From Gliomastix tumulicola (taxonomy: Eukaryota; Ascomycota; Sordariomycetes; Hypocreales; Bionectriaceae), in contig BCHX01000006.1 of NCBI GenBank assembly GCA_001599755.1, positions 1,475,336 through 1,539,335 of the forward strand: DNA of 64,000 nt, in the 5' to 3' direction. Shown here piece after piece: positions 43,681 through 54,577 of the stretch; the stretch's first letter is position 1, and the number at the start of each line of letters is the position of its first letter. The notes under the pieces are model-generated. The model ran no database searches, had not been told where the DNA came from, and saw only the letters and a program-made list of their open reading frames with translations. Made by a program: the position numbers and the translations under genes.

Positions 43681-45856
43681 ATGAGAGTGCGTCCAGCAAC
43701 ACCCCTTTCGGTGGTGCTGTTCGTAGCATTCGCCCTCCTCTTGATATCGGTTCTGTCGACCCCGATCATTCAGGCTGTTCCACTGGGAAAATTTAGGGAC
43801 TTTTCGTTTGGTGTATTCGGCTGGTGCAAGGGCAGCTCTTGCAGCTCCCTCTCGATTGGTTACAATCCGAGTATGTCTCTTCTCCACGACTTGTTGATAT
43901 TGCGTCAACGAAATGTCTGGCAGACGTTGAATACACGTGCTAATGGATTGCAGATACGCCACTGGGCGACAATGCCTCTGACTTTGACATGCCGGAGAGT
44001 GTGCGCGACACTCTGACGGCGGTTCTGATCATCCACCCCGTTGCCGCTCTGCTCACTCTTATCATGTTTGTGCTGGCCGTCGCCTCGCACTTCCACGCAC
44101 CGAGCCACTCGCTTCGGTACCTTTTGATCCAGTTCATCTTCACCGTCATCACCTTTGTCGTCTGCCTGGCTGCTTTTGTCATTGATATTCTGCTGTTTAT
44201 CCCACACATGGCATTCGGCACCTACTTTGTCCTGGCTGCTACGGTGCTGGTGGGAATCAGCGCTGTCGTCACATGCTCGATGCGCCGGGTTTTGAAGAGC
44301 AGAAAGTCACAGAGGAAGATGATTGCACAGAATGCGGAAATGAGCGGCGAGAACTACTATAACAGAGAAGGGCCGGCAAAGACGTTTTTTGACATCACAC
44401 CTCAACCATCCATTCCCCAGGCAAGTGGTGCCAATGGTACTACCGGAGATGTGCTCCCCACTTTCGCTACGTTTGAGCAGCAGAAGAAGGAGGCGACTGT
44501 GAGCGATGAGCAGGTCCCGTTGAGGCAGCAGAGTCCGATCGCGGGACCACACAACGGCGGCTTCCAGGACCCGGCGAACACCAACGACGCTGCTGGTGCT
44601 TTGGCGCCGACGAGGTCTGCGTCTCGCGATCGGTACGGAAACCCCCTAGATGGGCCACCTGACGGCTATGGCGTAGCCCGGGGCCCATCTATGGAAAGCA
44701 TGCGGTCGAGGGGATCCAACGGTTACCGAGGTGGGCGTGGTGGCTACGGGCGTGGCGGCTTCGACATGTATGGGGCGCCTGTGCGTGGACGTGGCGGCTA
44801 CGGTGGCCCTGGAAGAGGAGGTTATGGTCCACGTGGTGGGCGTGGAGGTGCTTTGGGGCACCCGAGAGGTGGCTATGGTCCCCCGATGAGAGGTGGACGA
44901 GGGCCACCTCCTGGCCCTTATGGAAATGCAGGACCCTACGACAGGCGCCCTTCGCCCGCTGAACAATACGCGGCTTACGGTGCGATTGGGAGGCGACCGT
45001 CTGACGGCTACAATCAGGAGCCAACCAACCAGTCCGTGCCGGATGTCAATGCTGGTTATGAACCATACAATCCTGACGGACCAAACTACCCGCGGGCTGA
45101 ATCTCCGCCACCCATGCAAGGCGCTGACGCCGGTCCACCGGGTCAGGCTATGACCAGGGAGGCAGGGCCTCTCGAGACAAACCAGGGCTACTACCCGCAG
45201 ATCAGAGACAATGACTCTGATGTTGCTGGGATGGTTGGTCTCCAGCAAGGCCGCGGCCCAGAGAGACCCGATACCTTCACAAGTGAGGGCAGCAAGTATA
45301 GCGGAGACGAGTAAGTCAGACTTTTTTGACGTTGTGTGACTTGTGCTAATGAGGCTTCTGCAGACAATACATGCCTGCTAGGGCGGCTTGGAACCAAGAC
45401 AATGGCAGGAATTCCCCGCACAACAGCCCACCACCGAACCACGTCCGTCCGGTGGCTGAGCTTGGGTCTAACTCTCCTGGCCCTGCTTCCCGGGGAGACT
45501 ACTATGAAGATGTCGACCCTCGCTTTGCCGGACAGCAGGGTCCGTCCCCCTACAATCAACAACCGCCTCCTCTCGAGCCTGTGTACGATGACGCCCGCCT
45601 CAATGCTGGAGGAGCACGAAGCCCTACTGGATCCGAGAGGTCCAACTTCACATCGATATCCCAGAGGGGTGTCAACCCGCGCTGGAACCCACCTCCACCC
45701 ATGCCCAACCAGTATGGCCCTCCTCGTCGGCCTCCTCAGCAGCAGCGTCAAGACATGATCTTGGACAATCCTGACTTCCAGGTCCCGGGGAGACGACCTG
45801 GTGGACGAGGCCCTGGCATGGTTCCTGGCAGCGCGTATCCTAATGGGGCGTTATAA
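43681..45856 (+). CDS. palI: pH-response regulator PalI/Rim9
   Basis: Plasma membrane component of the alkaline pH-sensing (Pal/Rim101) complex that assists the PalH/Rim21 sensor. Exons are 43681-43870, 43954-45310 and 45364-45856, giving 679 aa. The membrane part has four segments: about 9-31 (LSVVLFVAFALLLISVLS), about 86-107 (TAVLIIHPVAALLTLIMFVL), about 117-139 (LRYLLIQFIFTVITFVVCL) and about 144-165 (GTYFVLAATVLVGISAVV). The first extracellular loop has FGVFGWCKGSSCSSLSIGY, the SUR7/PalI-type signature with paired cysteines. The long cytosolic tail is disordered and carries an RGG/RGGYG-rich stretch at about 300-380, followed by Pro/Gln-rich sequence. The tail may scaffold partner binding. 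Its regulation is presumably by ambient pH, but no PacC sites were specifically confirmed. Confidence 0.93.
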
Positions 45857-47536
45857 GCAAGCGGAACCAGCCATCCCGAACGCCATTCTTTCCTTTTCCT
45901 TTCCGGGACGTCCTCGAGAGAATTGGTCCTGCTCCAGGACCTCAACTCCGACTCTGACTCTGCCACGACGTAATACTATTTCTTTGCCGATGTTCCTGCT
46001 GAACATCTAATCGTCACCCATTTTTCTGTTCGAAACGCTCCCTCGACTACATATTTTTCGATACAGGCAGGGATGGCTTGAATTGATACCCAAGCTATGT
46101 CACCTTTTGCCCACAACGGCTCAGAACAATCGAATAATCTTCACGGCGTTGTCGACGGGACGCGATGTCCCTCGAACCATAAAAGCGTTGATCGCATCCG
46201 CCATTCAAACCTTGCCCTACAGTATTTGCTGGTCAATGTTTTTTCGGCGAATGACGATGAAATTCATGATCGGGTGTTGACTGTTTCCTTTCTTTTTTTT
46301 TTGAGATGCTACGTGGTATATAAAGGGTCAGGACTCTCTACCTTCGAGTCACTCAAGCGGACACATGGGCCATTGTTCTGTCCTTTTCTTTGATTCTTGC
46401 GATTTTATTAGAAGTTTTCCATACTGGATGGTTTGGGATTGAGATGGTTTCTCTGATTCACTTTGTTTGTGTATGTACCTAGGTATGGATTGGTGGTGGC
46501 TCGATAGAGGGCGACTCACTGGAGTCGTCCTGTCGGCCAGACGGAAAGCTCAGAATCTGTTGCATTAGATACTAGTAGTCAAAGAATCTGAGTTCCAAGA
46601 GCGAGACCTTCCGTAATGTTTATTGCCGTGCTTGAAATAGCTAGATATGATGGGGCCGATGGTGACCACTTAGACGCTGTAATATTCAGGTGCTCTGTGA
46701 AAGCTGACTACTAGGTAGTAGCTAGAGAGGGTCATGAAATCTGTATACATCACGATGTTTGCTTCGACGCAGCAGTGAAGGCTGGCGGCAGGCGGCCAAA
46801 GTCAGGTTCCGTGTTTGACCTGCACTGCCGAATGTTTGTTGACAGTGGCAGGTCCTGCGCCTCCCGAAATCAAACTGACTTTCTCTTCACCTTCACGACG
46901 GTTCCTTAGGTGAACCCCAGCCCTTCTATTTTATTCAGCACACTTTTTAAGGCATGCTTCCGTCTGCATCTCTTCTCTCTATTTTATTTTATTCCTGCAC
47001 AAGCGCCTGTTTTCGTGACCAGACGGAGTTGGATTCACGATCGTGATTCACAGCCCGCCCGCCTAATCAGCAGATACCTACCCCTTCGCGATACCGTTGA
47101 CTATTCCTCTCGACGCCATTTTTCAATTTATTCTTGGTATTTGCGCCATTCTGGGGCATCTCTGCCATCGTTTGTTTTGGACATTACCAGCTTGACGGCT
47201 CTTTGCCCTCGGCGCGAATCTCGACCGAGTTCCCAATTTCACCTCGCTGCTAAGGCAGGGACTCACCGCTGCTACGCTGAGGCAACTGCACTTATCTTTC
47301 TGGGTTTATTTTCGTATTTCTTTTTCTTTTCAGGAAATTATCTGCCGAATTTTGGATCTGGTGAGTCGATGGCTCCTTCCAAACAGCCTCACAGCAGGTG
47401 GCGCCCGGTCACGCCTTGGCGGTCGCGCCTGCCTTCGATGACAAGCGAGCTGACACTCGAGGAAAGAGCGGCCTGGCACTTCCCTTATATTGCCCTGAAT
47501 TGATTCGCCCCTCGATTTCCCTCCAATAACCGAACG
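45857..47536 (+). other. Region between palI and the next gene, with long leader
   Basis: About 1.7 kb. The first part is AT-rich and probably palI 3' UTR. From about 46900 it becomes pyrimidine-rich like a transcribed fungal leader. A 44-codon upstream ORF lies at 47369-47503. The longer frame containing it, from 46910, begins with GTG and is not supported as a gene. Confidence 0.5.
47369..47503 (+). CDS. Upstream ORF (44 codons) in the leader of the following gene
   Basis: ATG at 47369 to TGA at 47501-47503, encoding 44 residues (MAPSKQPHSRWRPVTPWR at the start, WHFPYIALN at the end). It ends 33 nt before the likely start codon of the next gene. The peptide is basic at first, then has a helix-like acidic segment (TSELTLEERAAW). 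If transcribed in the same mRNA it would reduce re-initiation at the main start. I do not recognise the peptide; translation and conservation are unproven. Confidence 0.35.
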   Translation: MAPSKQPHSRWRPVTPWRSRLPSMTSELTLEERAAWHFPYIALN

Positions 47537-49574
47537 ATGCAGGCCCTGGCCTCGAATGACTGCGACTGCAACGACTGCAAGTAAGACAAGACCCTCATCT
47601 GCTCTTTTCGCACACCTCCCAACTTCATCTTTTCGGCTGCCCTGCGTTTCTCAATTCAAACATCAGCCACCTCTTTCTTTCCCCCACCCAACGCTCGGCA
47701 ATCAGTGCAAGAGAATGAGCGTTTGAACTCAATCCTGAGCGCTCTGGACATTTTTACTCGTTCACAGTTGGACTCGCGAGCTTCTTGACTTTCTGTTGCC
47801 GTTTCTTGTACGGGCCTCTTCCCTCGGTAGCATCAGCTCGCTTGACGGCGGGTGATGATGAGGTGCCGTCTGCCATTTCTATTTCGCATATTAAGAAACC
47901 GCATCTGACCCGGTCCTCCTTCTTAGAAGTCTTGCAGGAGTCGCGTCTCGCACTGGATACCTGGAGCCACACCCGAAGATGGATGTTCATAACCCAGCTC
48001 CATTCATCACCCCAACCGCTTCCTCAGCGCGGAACTCATCCTACCAACAACCAACATACACCACTGCAGGCACCATATACAATCCCAACTCGTCACAGCC
48101 ACTGCAGGCGCCCACACGGCGAGGTCGTCATTCGAAGTACACCAACGGATATGGCCAATCCGCTCTATCGCTGCTCCCCAAGTCTGACATCGCCGCGCTG
48201 CCTCTCCGGAACGACTCCCTGGACCGGCTGCCAGTCTTCCACCAGTACTCTCCTCTTCAACAAAATTACGACCGAGCAGTGAGCCCCGGCATGTCTAGCA
48301 GCGAAATACAGCACACCCCATCGACGGCCATGTCATCGTCGGGCGGACCTGTTGATGACATCCCTTCTTATTCTTTCGGGCGAGAGACGGCTACTGACAC
48401 CGTCACGAACACCAGCATCACCATTGCCGCTGAGAGTGACGGCGAGAGTGACGGTGACTTTATTTCGGACCCGCTCATAGGGATGACGGTGAAGTCGCTG
48501 CAGAATCTCGCATCGTATCCCAACCCCAACCAGAAGAGAGCTCAGAAGGCTCTCCGTCGTGGAGCGAGGCCCAACTTGCACGAGGCTTCGCGAGAATACA
48601 GCTCGGATCCGCATCAGCAGTATCGCCTGAATGGCCGACCTAGACCCCGGCAGGGACCGCTTGGTCACACAGAATGGACCCCGTCCAACAATCGCTGGGC
48701 GGCTCGGGACAACAATCCATCGATGCTGCCGCGTAGGCCTCCTCCTGGCCTGGTAGTCCGAGACGAAGTGACCGGCGACTATCTGCCCCTTGGCGGAGGT
48801 GTGGGTAGCGGTGTTCCGAAACCTCTCACGGCTGGCCCTCCTGGCCAACGCCAGTACCGACCTTCCACCTTCGAATCGACCTTCAAAGCTCTGGGAACCG
48901 CTGCCGGACTGCAGACGAATAGCAGACAGCATGATTCCCCGTACGGAAGCGAAGCTGAGCATTCTGCTCTAGTCGATGGGATGTCCGCGCTCTCGACTCT
49001 TCTGCAGGACTCGATAATAGAGCCCGGACCGGTCGGCCAGCGACACCCTTCCGACTATCAGGGGATCATAGCCCCCCCCAAGGCCGCGGCCGCGGCGTCG
49101 TCTCGACCCGTCTCACCATTCAACGGACTTGCCAGCGGATTGCGCCAGGCCAAAGACATGCCGGTCGAGAAGATGGGCCAGGAGGCTCCTTCGTGGCGAG
49201 ACGCCATGTCCACGTCACCACTTCAAAGCGAGCTGGGAACGAGCGAACTATACCAACCGGCGATGGAATCGGGGGCTCTCGAAACCGACCTGATCTCGAA
49301 CGGAGGCTCTGGGGGATCCGCCGTCATCGAAACTATCTCGTCTAACGAGGACAAGGTCAAAGAGGCAACGGCATTCGAAAAGAAGTACTCTCCCTTACCG
49401 GGAAAATCCACGAGCGTTGAGAAAACGACCGAGATGTCGGCTGTGGAGATTGCGGGACCTCTGCTAGGCAACGTGTTGAGCACCTTGGAGCGATACAGAG
49501 AGGAGGATTGGTTCCAGCAGGCTCTCGCCAAGTACAATCAGAAAGGCGCGATGGAACGCGGAAGCAAGTTGTAG
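47537..49574 (+). CDS. Unrecognised low-complexity protein, two-exon model
   Basis: I do not recognise a domain. The main exon encodes MDVHNPAPFITP onward (ATG at 47979, 531 aa). I prefer a model with exon 1 at 47537-47580 (MQALASNDCDCNDCK) spliced to 47927-49574. The donor AA|GTAAGA and the acceptor after a pyrimidine run (CTTCTTAG) are good, the phase matches, and the frame is open from 47895. This gives 563 aa. The sequence is Ser/Pro/Gln-rich and mostly disordered. Its most conserved-looking block is IGMTVKSLQNLASYPNPNQKRAQKALRRG. A short C-terminal helix follows (LLGNVLSTLERYREEDWFQQALAKYN). The N-terminal CDCNDCK could bind a metal or be lipidated, but that is a guess. No function is proposed. 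If the first exon is wrong, the start is 47979. Confidence 0.65.
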
Positions 49575-50752
49575 AGGTGGACTTGGGCTGCGATGGAGAG
49601 ACATGCGCTTTGGAATAATCAGAGCGAGCAGCCTATTTTTCGATCGGTGGGGGAGGGGGGTGATTTTGGACGATGCTTGGGAGTGATCCAAGTCTTGCTT
49701 TCTGGCACCGGGGTTGAAGGTTGGATGAAGCCTGACCTTTGGGGACGTGTAGGGGAGATTGGAGAGCAGCGGACCTCCTGAGTAATGTGTTGATTGTATT
49801 TTCTGCAGAGCACTCGGATCATTGGTGGGGGATATCGCTATTTCGTCGGCATGCCGTGGGGTGCATAGTGGTACTCTGCGGTGGCAGTTTCGTTGGATGA
49901 TATTAGCAGGAACAAGGGGAGCACGAAGTCGAAGACGATGAGCGACGAAAATAGCTGACAATATCACCAAGTTTACAAGCTAGAGGGCGTTACCGAATCA
50001 ACCATGAGACATTGATAGTGGTGGTGTCAGCTAAAGTAGTAGTAGTAGTAGTCTTTGGCTTTGTAGGTGCATGTCTTGCACCCCTTGCATGTCTGAAGGA
50101 ATGAAGCGTTGTAAGCCCTGTATTGATGCAGTGATAGAGAGTCACGGTCCTTGGAATGCATTTCTGTAGGAGTATTTATTGTTGTTTCGCCCTGTCGTGG
50201 TGGTGATCCCTGTCCGAAATGGTGCCAGGGTGCTTGTGGAGTACGTACCTTTTCGTACCCGATGACGTCCGAATTCTTGGTGGGCTGCCCTGCTCTCTGA
50301 TAATTTTGTGCATTGACACGAAACCCTGATCAAGGGAGAGAGACCCGACGAACCGGCATAGACATATCAATTTCGCGCGTTTGGGATACAAGAGGGCGCA
50401 GCGCATCCCTACTTTCCCGTTCTTCTTTCCAAGATTTATAGAAAAAAAAGACCGGTCGCCGGACATTTTCCCCTGATTTACGACACGCTGCTTGGTTGTC
50501 GCGGGTGGGCGCATCACACACACCATCTTCGGCCTCCGAATCACACGTCGCGTCATCCCCTTGCGCGTTGCGGCAACGACGAAATCTCCCCGTTACGATA
50601 AACAGAACGGCGCGCGGCTTCGAGCACAGCGACCTCACGATCTTTCTGCGCGATCGGTCTGCGAAAACCCCTCCCCATCTACGATAAAAACAACAAAAAA
50701 GGCACACGCACACACCTCCCCCGCTAGAGACGAAAGAAAACGACCGCCCGCC
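49575..50752 (+). other. Intergenic region before the CDP-alcohol phosphotransferase gene
   Basis: About 1.2 kb with an AGT trinucleotide run at 50036-50052 and an AT-rich 3' UTR-like part. The last 100 bp before the ATG are A- and C-rich. I see no gene. Confidence 0.5.
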
Positions 50753-52110
50753 ATGGCCTACCTGCGGCAGAGCCAGCTCCCCGCGCTGAGGGAGTACAAG
50801 TACTCGGGGGTCGACCGCTCCCTGACGTCCAAGTACATCCTCAAGCCCTTCTACACCAACGTGGTCATCAAGTGCTTCCCGCTGAGCATGGCGCCGAACC
50901 TCATCACGCTGACGGGCTTCATGTTCGTCGTGGCCAACTTCCTCACGCTGCTGTGGTACAACCCGTCGCTAGACCAGGACTGCCCGACCTGGGTGTACTA
51001 CTCGTGGGCGGTGGGGCTGTTCCTGTATCAGACGTTTGACGCGGTGGATGGGACGCAGGCGTAAGTGGAATGGATCGAGAATACAGCGGTGGTGGTGGGA
51101 AGATGGGCTGACAGGGATGATATAGGCGACGGACGAGGCAGTCGGGGCCGTTGGGAGAGCTCTTCGATCACGGCGTCGATGCCTGCAACACCACACTCGA
51201 GGTGCTCATCTTTGCCGCGACGCAGAATATGGGACAGGGCTGGATGACAGTCGCGATGCTCTTCGCATGTACGTGCCCCCGGCTTTGACACGAACGTGAG
51301 TGATGGCTAACGAACGACACCGCGCGCACAGCTCTCCTCACCTTCTACGTCCAGACCTGGGACGAGTACCACACGCGCACGCTGACCCTCGGCATCGTCA
51401 ACGGGCCCGTCGAGGGCGTCCTCATCCTCATCGGCGTGTACACGCTCACGGGCTACATGGGCGGCGCGCACTTCTGGCAGCAGAGCATGCTCGCCTTCTT
51501 CGGCGTGCCGCGGGACCTGGTCCCGGACGCCCTCTACGACATGTCCTTTAGCCAGTGGTACATGGTCCAGGGCACCATCGTGCTGGTCTTCAACACGTAC
51601 GAGTCGAGCCTCAACGTCATCCGCGCACGGCGCGCGAGGGGTGACCGCTCCCGCGGGGCGCTGCTCGGCCTCGTGCCCTTCTTCGTCGTCTGGAGCCTCA
51701 TCCTCGCGTACCTCTACCTGCAGCCCAACATCCTGCGCAACCACCTCGTGCCGTTCGCGCTCTTCGCCGGCGTCGTCAACGCGTACAGCGTCGGGCAGAT
51801 CATCACGGCACACCTCGTCAAGCTGCGCTTCCCCTACTACAACGTCCTCGCGCTGCCCTTGGCGTTTGGCGTCGTCGACTCCCTGGGTCCCTTGCTGCTG
51901 GCGCACACGGGCGTGGGCTGGCCGAGCGCGCTGGGCGACGGCGTGTACCAGGTGGCCTTTATGTTCCTCATGCTGGGCACCGCGCTCGGCGTGTACGGGA
52001 GCTTCGTCGTCGACGTCATCATCACCATCTGCGACTACCTCGACATCTGGTGCCTGACCATCAAGCACCCATACGTCGAGGGGCAGGAGAACGGGAAGAA
52101 GGTGCAGTGA
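50753..52110 (+). CDS. sn-1,2-diacylglycerol choline/ethanolaminephosphotransferase (CPT1/EPT1 family)
   Basis: Last step of the Kennedy pathway: transfers phosphocholine or phosphoethanolamine from a CDP-alcohol to diacylglycerol. It is an integral ER/Golgi membrane enzyme of 409 aa (yeast Ept1 is 391 aa). Exons are 50753-51060, 51126-51268 and 51332-52110. The CDP-alcohol phosphotransferase motif DG-x2-AR-x8-G-x3-D-x3-D is complete: Asp99-Gly100, Ala103-Arg104, Gly113, Asp117 and Asp121. The first intron splits this motif at Ala103. About seven to ten hydrophobic spans follow, for example LITLTGFMFVVANFLTLL, GIVNGPVEGVLILIGVYTL and LLGLVPFFVVWSLILAYLYL. Choline versus ethanolamine preference cannot be read from sequence. 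Confidence 0.94.
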
Positions 52111-52437
52111 GTGAGTGAGTGAGTGATCTGCGGTTGAAGAAGCACGCCTGGCATTCCCAAGCGACAGATTCTCATTGGTCAGACACTATGAAAATTCTAA
52201 AAAGGACCACCATCAATCAAAATCAATAGAGTCAGTCAGTCAGTCCCCCCCCCGGTCACAGCAAACCTCCCGCTCGTCCGACTGGCGCGCTGCACTATCG
52301 ACCGTCCCAACGGCCCGGTCTACAAGCCAACAGGAGGGCAAACGCCACGGGGGCCAGTCCAGAACCTCTCCATCCTGTCCAGCGTGCACCTCTCTCTCTC
52401 TCTCTCTCGCGAGCCCCGTCTCGGGAAGGTCAGCGAG

Positions 52438-52469
52438 CAGCAGCAGGAGCAGCAGCAGCAGCAGCAGCA
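52438..52469 (+). repeat. CAG trinucleotide tract
   Basis: Three CAG units, one GGAG-type break, then six more CAG units. It is non-coding here, about 330 bp after the phosphotransferase stop codon. Confidence 0.8.
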
Positions 52470-53248
52470 CATCGGAAGAACGCAGGCGATCGAAGCGTGA
52501 CCAAAACCCCCCTCCCCCCCTAATTACCTACGCCCGCGCGTCCGTGTAGGGTCGCGCGGCGATCCTCCGGTTTTTTTTTTTCTTCACATCTCTTCCTGCC
52601 CGTATACACACATCACCTGCTCCCACCTCGCCCCTTCTAGCACGCCCCCCCTCTGTATTTTTTCTGCAGTCACTCCCCCCCCCTCCCTTGTGCTCCCAAT
52701 CTGATTGATACCCTGCGAGATAGTCAAGTAGTAGAAATAATGGAAAAGAGTAGAAAGTTTTTTATTAGAAGCAGAAGTGGCGGCAAAAAACAGGACGTTC
52801 CGTCGCAAAAAGGTCTACCCCCTTCCAAGCGAAACGGGACTTTGTGATGAGCTGGCCATGCCCGGGCCCCCCGCCCTAGGTTGCTCGTATGTTGGTTGGG
52901 AACGGCCTGCCTGCGTGCTGTTACCTTGCGTAGTAGTAGTAGTAGTATGCATGCATGTTGGTAGTAGTAGCGTAGCGCGTAAGGTACTGGTACCTAAGGT
53001 AGTAGACGAGCAGGCAGGTAGCATTTTTCTCCCCATGCCGCCTCGGAGCTTTCGCCCAACCATTGGACACTGACCATCTGACACGCATGAGATCTGCAAA
53101 TTGGAACCTTGGTCGGAACACCGAAGGACGTGAATCAAAAGTGAAAAAAAAAGAGGGAGAGAGAGAGGAAGAGAGGAAGAGAGCTGCCGGTCGCGGCCCA
53201 CGCCTCTCCAGCATCCGCTGATTCCGTAGCTCACAGTGAGCAACATAG

Positions 53249-53272
53249 CACACACACACACACACACACACA
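53249..53272 (+). repeat. (CA)n microsatellite
   Basis: Twelve or so CA units in non-coding DNA, followed by CATCACACACATC. Confidence 0.85.
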
Positions 53273-53416
53273 TCACACACATCATCCTCACCACCACCCA
53301 CCACCCACAACATAAAAAACACCCGAAGTTCAGCCCGAAGGTTTGGGGGTGCGGGCTGCAAATAACGTTATAGCACCAGTTCGAGACTCGAGACACAGGC
53401 AAGCGAGGAGGAGGAA

Positions 53417-53433
53417 GGGGGGGGGGGGGGGGG
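53417..53433 (+). repeat. G17 homopolymer
   Basis: Seventeen consecutive G bases follow a GGA-rich stretch. Long homopolymers are also error-prone in assembly, so the exact length is uncertain. Confidence 0.8.
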
Positions 53434-54577
53434 AGGAGGGGATTGCTTGGCCCCCTTTTGGTGGTGGAGCTGGCGGGTGAATGAATGTCCCTCATGATTT
53501 TTATTTATGTTGGTTTCGTTCTGGGTGGTGAGCACTTGTCATATGATGCAGGCGGACGAGTATGAGGGTGGGTGGGAAGGACAGAGACGGGTGAGGAGCC
53601 GAGCCAAGTAAGTAGTAGGTATAGTAGTAGAAAGGTAGATAGATGTTGGTATTTCAGGTGAGAGGCGGTGGACGGATGAGTCCAGCTCTCATCGAGATTC
53701 GTTAAAGACATAGAATGTTATGTATCCCAAAAGAAAATCCACCAAGGAACAAGTATGACGTATGACAACAAGAAAAGACAGGTGAGGGGGATCAAAAACA
53801 GTCAAAGAAATAAAAGGGAATAAAGTAGGAAAAAAAAAAAAGGACAAGTGCAGGATTGCAGAACCCCAGCACGGGAGCAACCTTGACGACGAAACTCCTC
53901 CCAAAAATTCCAATAATGCGCCCCCCTTACCTATCCAGCGCCCAAGTGTTGTCAATGGGCCAGGAAGGAATTGAGGCAGTAGAGGAAGGAATGCAACGAT
54001 TTCCCTTTGAACACGTCCCAGCAATAATCCCATGCGCTTCCATATTTCCCTCTCCCAAGAACGCCCGACTTTGATATAACGCGCCCTTGAGAGCCAAATT
54101 TGGGGTGTGGTATAAGAGGTTGTGGTATCTTGTGACTGTCACCATGTGCCTCCCCCCTCTAATCAATGTGTGTGTGTGTGTGTGTTGGTTTCGTTGCTCC
54201 ATCAGCTAGGTCGTGAATATGAAACAAAGGAGAAAAGAAGACGGAATTCCCAATAAATAGCAAAAGCAAGACTAGAAGAGGAAGGGAGGGGGGGGGGGAG
54301 GAAAGGCGAGGACCGGATCCAAGCTGAGGTTGTAGTGTATGTACATATGAAGCGACGAGGGGGGCGTGTAGTGGGAGGACTTTCGAGCGTGTAGTGGTGT
54401 GTATGTGAGAAGGCCAGACTGGATGAGGATTCGAAAATAGCAATTTTTCCAAGACTCTGTACGCCGTGCTGTTCGACTTCCCGTGGTAGCTGTTTCACGG
54501 GAAGATGGGGTGTTGTTGGTATGGTCGATCTATGGATTGGCGGGGAGGGGCAGCTTGTAAAACGTATTGGTAAGGCT

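Larger units (their letters stand above)
52111..54577. other. Convergent intergenic region rich in microsatellites
   Basis: About 2.5 kb between two convergent genes, far longer than needed for two 3' UTRs. It holds (TC)n at 52390-52408, CAG repeats at 52438-52469, (CA)n at 53249-53272, a G17 run at 53417-53433, (TG)n at 54167-54185 and several GTA runs. No gene is supported. Confidence 0.55.

Noticed and set aside
46910..47503. 197-codon open frame before the unrecognised gene
   Set aside because: It begins with GTG in pyrimidine-rich leader-like DNA. Only its last 44 codons, which start with ATG, were kept as a possible uORF.
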